Shown: positions 25,408-32,106 of the stretch, in pieces
How positions within the stretch are numbered: the stretch's first letter is position 1
How the letters are laid out: each line of letters opens with the position of its first letter
Assembly (NCBI GenBank): GCA_021163295.1
Contig: JAGGXD010000070.1
Coordinates: 1-45,679, forward strand
Direction: 5' to 3'
Source: Bacteroidales bacterium
GTDB taxonomy: Bacteria > Bacteroidota > Bacteroidia > Bacteroidales > VadinHA17
Length of the DNA stretch: 45,679 nt
Made by a program: the position numbers and the translations under genes
Notes under the pieces: generated by a model
Told to the model about the DNA's origin: nothing
What the model saw: the letters and a program-made list of their open reading frames with translations, nothing else
Databases searched by the model: none

Positions 25408-25450
25408 GGAATAATGGAATAATGGAATAATGGAATATTGGAATGTTGGG
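25408..25450 (+). repeat. Degenerate octamer array (GGAATAAT)n
   Basis: Five copies in exact 8-nt register: GGAATAAT three times, GGAATATT and GGAATGTT, then GGG. It lies in the leader region of the PspC operon. The same word family occurs in opposite orientation at 31,127-31,166. Confidence 0.85.
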
Positions 25451-25478
25451 AAATCCGGTATCTCATTATTCCATTGCG

Positions 25479-25513
25479 ACTCATCTCTCACTTCTCATCT
25501 TCTCATCTCGTCT
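25479..25513 (+). repeat. Degenerate array of TCTCATC-like words
   Basis: ACTCATC, TCTCACT, TCTCATC and then TTCTCATCTCGTC follow one another with a period of 7, slipping to 8 near the end. It lies 30 bp from the GGAATAAT array. Confidence 0.6.
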
Positions 25514-25556
25514 TTTATTTTTCAAGGTACCTGACATTACACTGTATTAAACATTG

Positions 25557-25600
25557 CAAAGATATATAAAAAAAACAATACCATGCAATACCTAGTACTA
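25557..25600 (-). promoter_or_regulatory. Candidate promoter and PadR operator of the PspC-PadR-PspC operon
   Basis: On the minus strand TATCTTTG (25,557-25,564) matches TAnnTTTG, with a TTG 21 nt upstream (25,586-25,588). Around that -33 box lie two copies of CAATACC spaced exactly 10 nt (25,576 and 25,586) and the palindrome TAGTACTA (25,593-25,600). A repressor bound there would cover the -33 box. The PadR protein of the operon is the likely binder; the exact site is a guess. Confidence 0.4.
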
Positions 25601-25765
25601 TATTTTTTTCAATGAATTTTACAATTTACAGTAACACAATGACATATGAGGCAAAAAAAAATGAAAAAAATAATAAAAAATGGTATATTTGGAGTATTAT
25701 TGGGAAAAAGGGGAGTAAGTTGAATAGGTGAGTAAGGAAGGATGAACTGTTAAAAATTGTGATTT

Positions 25766-26392
25766 ATGGAGGTAAGCAATAGTGAATATGACAAGAAACG
25801 GTTTATCCACAGCCTGATATTTCCGGCATTTTTTGTTTTTGTTGTGATTATGGTGAAAATTATTGAATCGGGGTTTGATCTTGATTTTACTCGCCTTGGA
25901 ATATATCCTTTGGAAGCCAGAGGATTAAAAGGTATTTTATTATCCCCAATGATACATGCTGATTACCGGCATCTGATGAATAATTGTATTCCTTTGTTTA
26001 TCCTGGGAGTTGCAGTGTTTTATTTTTATCACACACTGGGTTATAGAATATTCTTCCTTAACTATTTAATGGTTGGTTTATGGGTGTGGGCAGGAGGTAG
26101 GGATGCTTATCATATAGGTGCAAGCGGACTTGTATACGGATTGGCTTCTTTTCTGTTTTTTAGCGGTGTAATAAGAAATAATATGCGTTTACTGGCAATT
26201 TCTCTATTAGTAGTGTTTTTATATGGTAGTATGATTTGGGGCATTTTCCCTATATTCCCGCAAGTATCATGGGAATCGCATATGCTTGGCAGTCTTTCCG
26301 GGTTGGTGTTGGCGATATATTTTCGAAAGCAAGGTCCCATGAAGACAATTTATGAATGGGAACTTGAAGAAGAGGAAGAAGAAGGTACTTAA
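25766..26392 (+). CDS. Rhomboid-family intramembrane serine protease
   Basis: 208 residues with about six membrane spans. The catalytic dyad is visible: Ser120 in GASGLVYGL and His172 in SWESHMLGSLSG. HADYRHLMNN (residues 64-73) supplies the conserved His and Asn of the oxyanion region. Rhomboids cleave membrane-anchored substrates within the bilayer. The C terminus ends in an acidic run (ELEEEEEEGT). It is divergent from the PspC operon and appears monocistronic. The length is typical for the minimal bacterial type. Substrate unknown. Confidence 0.93.
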   Translation: MEVSNSEYDKKRFIHSLIFPAFFVFVVIMVKIIESGFDLDFTRLGIYPLEARGLKGILLSPMIHADYRHLMNNCIPLFILGVAVFYFYHTLGYRIFFLNYLMVGLWVWAGGRDAYHIGASGLVYGLASFLFFSGVIRNNMRLLAISLLVVFLYGSMIWGIFPIFPQVSWESHMLGSLSGLVLAIYFRKQGPMKTIYEWELEEEEEEGT

Positions 26393-26404
26393 TGTTTCTG
26401 GCTG

Positions 26405-26438
26405 AACCCGCCTGGCGGTTTAGAACCGCCTGGCGGAT
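26405..26438. repeat. REP-like double palindrome CCGCCTGGCGG
   Basis: CCGCCTGGCGG occurs twice (26,409-26,419 and 26,427-26,437), separated by 7 nt, and each copy is itself nearly palindromic. The pair sits between the convergent rhomboid and TPR-like genes. It encodes the last residues and stop codon of the latter. It could act as a bidirectional transcript end. Confidence 0.65.
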
Positions 26439-27469
26439 TGGTTGGCCAGATACCTTTTCTCTGTATCTTCAATGTTATCTTTTAATTCTTTTAATAGATT
26501 TTGATTACCGGAACGTGTTTTATCTGTAACCATGCTTGTTGCTTCTGCCAAATATTCTCTTGCTTTTTCAAAATTATTCATCCACAGGTTTGCAACAGTA
26601 CAATTATACAAAAGCATCATCTTAATTTCAGGACTGATCCTTGACTTTTTACCGCCATCTGATTCTAAAATAGCTTTCTTCCATGTTTCAATAGCAGCAT
26701 TAAATTCCTGATGTATTAATTCAGTATTATCCTTGTTAGTAAGACTTTCAAAGGCTTTTTCTGTATGCCCAAAAGCTGTTTCAAGATCCTGGTAATTAAA
26801 TTTTTTGCCCTTTCCCGAAGCGATTTTTATTTTTTCACTTTTTTCTGGGTAACCATAATTGCCGTTTAATCTGTTTTTTACCTGGGTAAGAACAGATTTT
26901 ATATATTTTTCCTGTTTTTCCAGTAACAATTTCCCCTGTTCTTCATTAAATTTATTATTCAGGTTTTCAACGGAGTATTCCCATTTCCCAAAATCAAAAT
27001 CAAGTATATCTTTATCCGGCTTTACTTCCTGCCGAAGTAATTCCTTGCCGTTTCCGGTAATTACAGTAAGTGTTACGGGGTACTCACAATGGATTTGATA
27101 TAAATATCCTTTCATGTTTTCACCGGCGTTTATATTGTAAACCTCATCTGTTTTAAGTTTTTTATCAAGTAACCTGAACTTTCCGAAAACAAGGTCGATT
27201 ATTAAGCCTCCACCCTCCTTGACTTTTTCATATCCTTGTATTTTCAGATACTGGTTGTTAAGCTGGTCAGGTTTACCTATTTCATCCGGAATTTCAATTA
27301 CAAGACGGGCCTCATAGGTTCTTATCTCTTTAGACAAAGGATAAAGAGGCAGTTGAGTATACTTAACCTTAACATTATCAAAAGTCACCTTTTGAGAAAA
27401 CCCCAATAATGGCAGGAGTGATAAAAGAAAAAGGATAAAAACTTTTTGCAGAGAATTGAATTTAAACAT
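26420..27469 (-). CDS. Exported protein with TPR-like C-terminal region
   Basis: About 349 residues from ATG 27469, which gives a clean signal peptide (KVFILFLLSLLPLLGFSQ). An upstream in-frame start at 27517 would add a non-signal extension. The N-terminal half is beta-rich (VTFDNVKVKYTQLPLYPL, RTYEARLVIEIPDE). The C-terminal half is helical with TPR-like repeats (LETAFGHTEKAFESL, NAAIETWKKAIL, LLYNCTVANLWMNNFEKARE, YLAEATSMV). I do not recognise the family. The final residues (SARRF) are encoded by a palindromic repeat, so the native C terminus may have been altered by repeat insertion. Confidence 0.8.
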   Translation of the reverse strand: MFKFNSLQKVFILFLLSLLPLLGFSQKVTFDNVKVKYTQLPLYPLSKEIRTYEARLVIEIPDEIGKPDQLNNQYLKIQGYEKVKEGGGLIIDLVFGKFRLLDKKLKTDEVYNINAGENMKGYLYQIHCEYPVTLTVITGNGKELLRQEVKPDKDILDFDFGKWEYSVENLNNKFNEEQGKLLLEKQEKYIKSVLTQVKNRLNGNYGYPEKSEKIKIASGKGKKFNYQDLETAFGHTEKAFESLTNKDNTELIHQEFNAAIETWKKAILESDGGKKSRISPEIKMMLLYNCTVANLWMNNFEKAREYLAEATSMVTDKTRSGNQNLLKELKDNIEDTEKRYLANQSARRF

Positions 27470-27575
27470 TTTTGAGTTTTTTTGATTAACAGATAATATG
27501 GTTGATAAATTATTCAAATATAGTAGTTTAAGTTGAATAGTATTTACCCTTTTGATAACTATTCAGTGTCTTTGT

Positions 27576-27591
27576 TTTCGACTGTGCTCAG
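27576..27591 (-). repeat. Second decayed copy of the CTGAGCACAGTCGAAG-type repeat
   Basis: The plus strand reads TTTCGACTGTGCTCAG, so the minus strand reads CTGAGCACAGTCGAAA, matching the copy at 22,351-22,366 at 14 of 16 positions. It lies about 90 bp from the tRNA-Asn gene. Confidence 0.5.
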
Positions 27592-27640
27592 CATAAAAAG
27601 TTTGGATTGTTCGCCAGGATGACTATGATTGGATGTGCTG

Positions 27641-27672
27641 ACTGCCAATTGCCGACTGTGGATTGCCGACTG
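27641..27672 (+). repeat. Degenerate heptamer array (ATTGCCG)n
   Basis: ACTGCCA, ATTGCCG, ACTGTGG, ATTGCCG and ACTG follow in exact register of 7 nt, equally readable as a 14-nt unit. The array ends 7 bp from the 3' end of tRNA-Asn. Confidence 0.75.
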
Positions 27673-27678
27673 ATTTTG

Positions 27679-27752
27679 CTCCTCAGGTTGGACTCGAACC
27701 AACGACCCTCTGATTAACAGTCAGATGCTCTAACCAACTGAGCTACTGAGGA
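27679..27752 (-). tRNA. tRNA-Asn (anticodon GUU)
   Basis: Minus-strand cloverleaf: acceptor TCCTCAG pairs with CTGAGGA, the D arm is AGCTCAGTTGGTTAGAGC, the anticodon stem TCTGA pairs with TCAGA around loop CTGTTAA (anticodon GTT), and the T arm is GTTGG-TTCGAGT-CCAAC. Discriminator G. CCA is not encoded. No hairpin terminator is evident downstream. Confidence 0.95.
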
Positions 27753-27863
27753 ATGTCTTGCAGGCCAATTCTTTCAATGTTTTATTTTCTGGTTTTTGAA
27801 ATCCAACACATTGAAAAATTTTTTCGCGTGGCAAAAATAAGTGCTTTTATTAAATTATACAAT

Positions 27864-27871
27864 TATATTTG
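27864..27871 (+). promoter_or_regulatory. Candidate -7 element of the pfkB-type gene
   Basis: TATATTTG matches TAnnTTTG, 59 bp before the ATG at 27,931. No good -33 TTTG is present at normal spacing. Confidence 0.35.
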
Positions 27872-27930
27872 CAAAAAACAGGCAATAATCTATTGTGGTG
27901 CAATAAAAATTATATAAAAGGGAATTTAAC

Positions 27931-28908
27931 ATGAAGAAAATACTTGGTATGGGCAATGCTCTAGTTGATATTTTAATAAAACTGGAAAATGATAATGTGT
28001 TAGCAACCTATGATCTTCCAAAGGGGAGTATGCAACTGGTAGACCGGTTGAAGTCGGAAAGAATATTGGAAGGAACAGAGTATCTTGACAAGACAATTGC
28101 CTCAGGTGGATCGGCTGCTAATACAATTCACGGATTGGCAGCATTAGGGGTGGGTACCGGATTCCTTGGTACAATAGGCAAAGATCATTGGGGAGAACTG
28201 TTTGAGCAGGATATCAGGAATAATAACATCGAACCAAAGCTTATATACAGTAATACAGAATCGGGAAGAGCAGTTGCGCTGGTGTCAAAAGATTCGGAAC
28301 GTACTTTTGCAACATTCCTGGGAGCGGCTGTGGAGTTATCTGCTGATGATATTGATGAGGGGACTTTCAGGGGGTATGACTATTTTCATATAGAGGGGTA
28401 TCTTGTACAGAATAAGGAGTTGATAGGGAAAGCTGTTTCTATGGCAAAGCGGCTTGGTTTAAAAGTATCGCTTGATCTTGCCAGCTATAATGTGGTGGAG
28501 GATAATCTTGAGGTGCTCAGGGAGCTTGTAAAAAACAATGTGGATATATTATTTGCAAACGAGGAGGAGGCAAAATCTTTTACCGGTAAAGAACCGGGTG
28601 GGGCAATAATTGATATTGCAAAAGAAGTGGAAATTGCGATTGTAAAACAGGGAAAGAACGGCTCAATTATTAAAAGGGGAAATGAATATGCCGAGGTTAG
28701 TGCTATTAAGGCTGATAGTATTGATACTACCGGTGCGGGTGATTTATATGCATCCGGGTTTTTATACGGGCTAATAAACGGAAAAACCATTAAGCGTTCC
28801 GGTGAAATGGGCACATTACTTTCCGGGAGAGTTATAGAAATAATCGGACCCAAACTGGATGAGTCTATGTGGAATGAAATTAAAACAAACCGTGAATTTC
28901 GGCATTGA
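27931..28908 (+). CDS. PfkB/adenosine-kinase-family sugar or nucleoside kinase
   Basis: 325 residues with the ribokinase fold: GMGNALVDILIKLEND at the start, the substrate-binding GGSAANTIHGLAALG (residues about 59-73), GFLGTIGKDHWGE, and the C-terminal anion-hole motif DTTGAGDLYASGFLYG, whose Asp is the catalytic base. Overall pattern is closest to adenosine-kinase-like members common in Bacteroidota. It phosphorylates a nucleoside or sugar with ATP in the cytosol. Its 3' end overlaps that of the convergent deoxynucleoside kinase gene by 29 bp, so both could touch nucleoside salvage. Confidence 0.92.
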   Translation: MKKILGMGNALVDILIKLENDNVLATYDLPKGSMQLVDRLKSERILEGTEYLDKTIASGGSAANTIHGLAALGVGTGFLGTIGKDHWGELFEQDIRNNNIEPKLIYSNTESGRAVALVSKDSERTFATFLGAAVELSADDIDEGTFRGYDYFHIEGYLVQNKELIGKAVSMAKRLGLKVSLDLASYNVVEDNLEVLRELVKNNVDILFANEEEAKSFTGKEPGGAIIDIAKEVEIAIVKQGKNGSIIKRGNEYAEVSAIKADSIDTTGAGDLYASGFLYGLINGKTIKRSGEMGTLLSGRVIEIIGPKLDESMWNEIKTNREFRH

Positions 28909-29494
28909 TTTTATCAATAATTAAACGCAAATGCTCTGTATTATTTGGGAAATCGTAATCATCAGCTTCAACTATTAATAATTTCCCGAGCTTATATGTA
29001 TCAATCCATGCCTCATACCTTTCATTCAACCGTTTAAGGTAATCGATACGTATTGAAGTTTCATATTTTCGCCCTCTTTTCTGTATCTGATTCACCAGTG
29101 TTGGCACGGATGCCCTGAGGTATAGAAGCAGGTCGGGTGGCTGAATCAGTGAACTCATAAGGTTGAATAGGGTAGAATAATTGTCAAAATCTCTTGTGGA
29201 TAATAAACCCATTGCATGAAGATTCGGGGCGAAAATATGTGCATCTTCGTAAATAGTGCGGTCCTGAATAATTGTATCTCCCGATTTACGTATTTCAAGT
29301 ATTTGATTAAACCTGCTATTAAGAAAATATATCTGAAGATTGAATGACCATCGTTGCATATCTTCATAAAAATCATTTAGATAAGGGTTTTCTTCTACGT
29401 CTTCGTAGTGAGGTTTCCACCCAAAATGTTTGGCAAGCAATCCTGCGATTGTTGTTTTTCCCGAACCGATATTTCCAGCAACAGCGATATGCAT
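28880..29494 (-). CDS. Deoxynucleoside kinase
   Basis: 204 residues. A P-loop lies at residues 7-15 (GNIGSGKTT), with substrate-side residues in HYEDVEENPYLNDFY, a DRTIYEDAHIF block typical of the dNK family (the DR-x motif), and the LID-type region QKRGRKYETSIRIDYLKRL in part. These enzymes phosphorylate deoxynucleosides in dNTP salvage; Bacteroidota versions commonly prefer deoxyadenosine or deoxyguanosine, which is not decidable here. It overlaps the convergent kinase gene at its 3' end and follows the GH3-family gene by 43 bp on the same strand. Confidence 0.92.
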   Translation of the reverse strand: MHIAVAGNIGSGKTTIAGLLAKHFGWKPHYEDVEENPYLNDFYEDMQRWSFNLQIYFLNSRFNQILEIRKSGDTIIQDRTIYEDAHIFAPNLHAMGLLSTRDFDNYSTLFNLMSSLIQPPDLLLYLRASVPTLVNQIQKRGRKYETSIRIDYLKRLNERYEAWIDTYKLGKLLIVEADDYDFPNNTEHLRLIIDKINAEIHGLF

Positions 29495-29537
29495 ATTATT
29501 TAAATTTTATTAATTTGACGACGGTTAAAAGTATCAA

Positions 29538-31061
29538 TTATTTTCTTAATTGATCATTAATTATTAATAGCTCCTCAACATATTTTCTGTTATTTGACAG
29601 ACGCGGAACTTTGTTTTGTCCACCCAGCTTCTTTTTGTTGTTAAACCAATTATAAAATACACCAGGTTTTAATTTCTTAATAATAAGTTTATCAAGTGTA
29701 ATACTCTTATAACGCTTTGCCTCATAGTCAGAGTTTAATGATATAAGTGCGTTATCCAATATCGTTGTAAAATAGTCAAGATTTTCCGGTTCAGTTTCAA
29801 ATTCAATTAACCATTCGTGCTTACCTTTCTTCTTGAGATCCATAAAAACGGGAGCTGCTGTAAATTCGCTGATCTGTGCTTTTGTTTTATTGCAGGCAAT
29901 TCCAAGAGCTTTTAAGGCATTATCAATGATCAGTTCTTCACCGAAAGCATTAAGAAAGTGTACAGTACGGCCTGAAATTACAAACTTATGAGGATATAGT
30001 GAAGTAAAAACTATAGTATCCCCTATTACATACCTCCATAAACCTCCATTAGTTGATATTATGATGGCATAATTCTTGTTCAATTCCACATTACAAATTG
30101 TATGAATTTTCGGATTTGGTTTATCGAATTCTTCCATTAGAATAAATTCATAAAAAACACCATAATCAAGCATAAGGAGCATATCATCAGATGAGGGATT
30201 GTCTTGTATTCCGAAGAAACCTTCAGAAGCATTGTAGGTTTCAAGATAATTCATTTTTTCTGTGGGGATAAGTTTTTTAAACTGCTTTCGGTAAGGTGTA
30301 AAACTAACTCCTCCATGTGTGAAAAGCTCAAGATTTGGCCATATCTCCAGCAGATTATTTTTCCCGGTATGCTTCAATATATATTTAATCATAACCAGAT
30401 TCCAGGAAGGAACCCCTGCCAGGCTTGTTACATTTTCATCAACAGTAACCTCAGTAATTTTCTCAAGTTTTTCTTCCCACTCATCCAGCAAAGCAATTTT
30501 CTGGTGTGGGGTTCTCAGAAAGTTAGCCCAGAAAGGAATATTTTCGATCAGGATGGCAGACAGATCACCATAATAAGATTGGTTACTGTAATTATTGATG
30601 CTGTGACTACCCCCAAGGGTCAATCCTTTCCCTGTAAAGATTTTTGTTTCAGGATAATTTGCCGTGTAAATAGCCAAAACATCTTTTCCTCCCCTGAAAT
30701 GACATTCCTCAAGAGCATCCTTACTAACAGGAATAAATTTGCTCCTGTCACTTGTGGTCCCTGAAGATTTAGCAAACCATTTTATTTCACCGGGCCAGAA
30801 CAGATCTTTTTCACCCTTACGCAGCCTGTTAACAAAAGGCATGATTTTTTCATATGATAGTAAAGGCAAGCGTTCCTGAAACAGGTCAATTGTATTTATT
30901 GATTTGTAATCATATTTCTTTCCCCATTCCGTATCAGAAGCCGATCGGAGAATCTTAAACAGCATATCTTCCTGGACTTCACACGGATATTTCTTAAAAA
31001 GATCTATCTGATGAAGTCTTTTTGTGTTTAACCAGGATACTATGGAATTAATAAATGGCAT
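29538..31061 (-). CDS. GH3 auxin-responsive-promoter family protein (acyl-adenylating superfamily)
   Basis: 507 residues. Matches the bacterial GH3 family: DTEWGKKYDYKSI, FQERLPLLSYEKIMPFVNRL in part, the phosphate-loop-like KWFAKSSGTTSDRSKFIPVS, TYNASEGFFGIQD, GLWRYVIGDTIVFTS and the C-terminal FINDQL-like end. Plant GH3 enzymes adenylate acids and join them to amino acids; the substrate in Bacteroidota is unknown. All ATP-binding blocks look intact, so it is probably an active enzyme in the cytosol. It is part of a minus-strand run with recO and the deoxynucleoside kinase. Confidence 0.9.
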   Translation of the reverse strand: MPFINSIVSWLNTKRLHQIDLFKKYPCEVQEDMLFKILRSASDTEWGKKYDYKSINTIDLFQERLPLLSYEKIMPFVNRLRKGEKDLFWPGEIKWFAKSSGTTSDRSKFIPVSKDALEECHFRGGKDVLAIYTANYPETKIFTGKGLTLGGSHSINNYSNQSYYGDLSAILIENIPFWANFLRTPHQKIALLDEWEEKLEKITEVTVDENVTSLAGVPSWNLVMIKYILKHTGKNNLLEIWPNLELFTHGGVSFTPYRKQFKKLIPTEKMNYLETYNASEGFFGIQDNPSSDDMLLMLDYGVFYEFILMEEFDKPNPKIHTICNVELNKNYAIIISTNGGLWRYVIGDTIVFTSLYPHKFVISGRTVHFLNAFGEELIIDNALKALGIACNKTKAQISEFTAAPVFMDLKKKGKHEWLIEFETEPENLDYFTTILDNALISLNSDYEAKRYKSITLDKLIIKKLKPGVFYNWFNNKKKLGGQNKVPRLSNNRKYVEELLIINDQLRK

Positions 31062-31112
31062 TTTAAGACTATATACTTCGTTTAAAGTAATAAATTTTGT
31101 TCTTCACGATAA

Positions 31113-31166
31113 CACTCCATTTTCCCATTCTTCCATCATTCCATTTTTCCACCATTCCATTCTTTT
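31113..31166 (-). repeat. Degenerate octamer array, reverse orientation of (GGAATAAT)n
   Basis: On the plus strand ATTCTTCC, ATCATTCC, ATTTTTCC, ACCATTCC and ATTCTTTT run in 8-nt register from 31,127, preceded by a looser copy. The reverse complement gives GGAATGAT-like words, the same family as the array at 25,408. It occupies the gap between recO and the GH3-family gene. Confidence 0.75.
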
Positions 31167-31183
31167 TTCTCCAAAGTTAGTGA

Positions 31184-31915
31184 TTATTCTTGATGAAAAA
31201 CTTCTTTCATTATTTGAAAGGATTTAATCTCGCCTAAAAATGGTTGATGAAGCTTATAAAATTCTATTATTCCGGCAAGTAAGCTTGTTCGGGAGGCAGA
31301 ACTAAGTTTCAGTAAATTTATTTTCTCATAACTTGTATTTTGAAAATTATTAAACAACCTGCTTTCCTTAAGATTGAGATAATTAGTGTGATTTGGAATT
31401 GTTTGTACAAATATTCCGTTTTTAAGATCCAGGACCGGCGTTCGTTCCGAAAAATTATCATTGGGGTTAAAACCAAGATATTTAGTGAGTTGAATAAGGA
31501 ATAATAAATGAAAGTTTGAAATATTTTTTTCAGTAATATCAAGGTAATGGATTGAGTTAAGAAGATATTCAAAAAGGAATTTATTGGTCTCTTCTTCAAG
31601 TAAAAACCGGTATAGCATTTCACCAAGGAAAAGAGCTATAGTGCTTTTTTGAATATTATGTGGGATAGAAATAAAAGGTATAATAATATTAAATTCCTTA
31701 ATGCTTTGAAGTTCTCTTTTGGGATTAAAATAAATCTCAAGATCAAGAGCATAAAGGGGTTGGAAAAGATTTATTTTAATATGCGATTTTTTTCTTCTTG
31801 CTCCCCTGACCAGGAAGGCCTGACGACCTGATTTTTCAGTATAAATATATACTATCACGCTGGAATCAGAATATTTTATACGATGGAGAACAATCCCCCG
31901 TGTTTTTTGAAGCAT
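31184..31915 (-). CDS. recO: DNA repair protein RecO
   Basis: 243 residues. The N-terminal OB-fold is typical (MLQKTRGIVLHRIKYSDSSV, VYIYTEKSGRQAFLVRGARR, LFQPLYALDLEIYFNPKREL), followed by the all-helical domain (IQKSTIALFLGEMLYRFL, LLFLIQLTKYLGFNPND). The zinc-binding cysteines seen in some RecO proteins are absent, as is usual in Bacteroidota. RecO loads RecA with RecR in gap repair. It is divergent from the first cyclase-HD gene. Confidence 0.93.
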   Translation of the reverse strand: MLQKTRGIVLHRIKYSDSSVIVYIYTEKSGRQAFLVRGARRKKSHIKINLFQPLYALDLEIYFNPKRELQSIKEFNIIIPFISIPHNIQKSTIALFLGEMLYRFLLEEETNKFLFEYLLNSIHYLDITEKNISNFHLLFLIQLTKYLGFNPNDNFSERTPVLDLKNGIFVQTIPNHTNYLNLKESRLFNNFQNTSYEKINLLKLSSASRTSLLAGIIEFYKLHQPFLGEIKSFQIMKEVFHQE

Positions 31916-31977
31916 TATATAGTTTTTAGATATATCAATGGCAACCTATAAAAAAAATATGTATTTTTAACCTGACG

Positions 31978-32014
31978 TATTCATAAATATTATTTTTTTC
32001 AATATTTATGAATA
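31978..32014. promoter_or_regulatory. 14-bp perfect inverted repeat between recO and cyclase-HD gene
   Basis: TATTCATAAATATT (31,978-31,991) and AATATTTATGAATA (32,001-32,014) are exact reverse complements separated by a T-rich 9-nt loop. A second small hairpin follows (CTGAC at 32,029, GTCAG at 32,040). It lies in the 191-bp divergent gap and could be an operator or a transcribed hairpin. Confidence 0.5.
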
Positions 32015-32106
32015 GTACATGTTAACCCCTGACGCTTTGGTCAGCGGAATAAATCACATATTTTTTTGAATTATTCGGGTTATGTGCAATTGAAAAATAA
32101 AATCTA

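Larger units (their letters stand above)
25328..25765. other. Divergent intergenic region with promoter, operator candidates and repeat arrays
   Basis: 438 bp without a credible gene. From left to right it holds an octamer array (25,408-25,450), a TCTCATC-type array (25,479-25,513), a GTAC-centred palindrome (AGGTACCT, 25,525-25,532), a minus-strand -7 element (25,557-25,564), a direct repeat and a second palindrome (25,576-25,600), and an A-rich stretch before the rhomboid gene. Confidence 0.6.

Noticed and set aside
30204-30764. 186-codon plus-strand frame opposite the GH3-family gene
   Set aside because: Antisense shadow of a well-conserved gene, with no recognisable motif.
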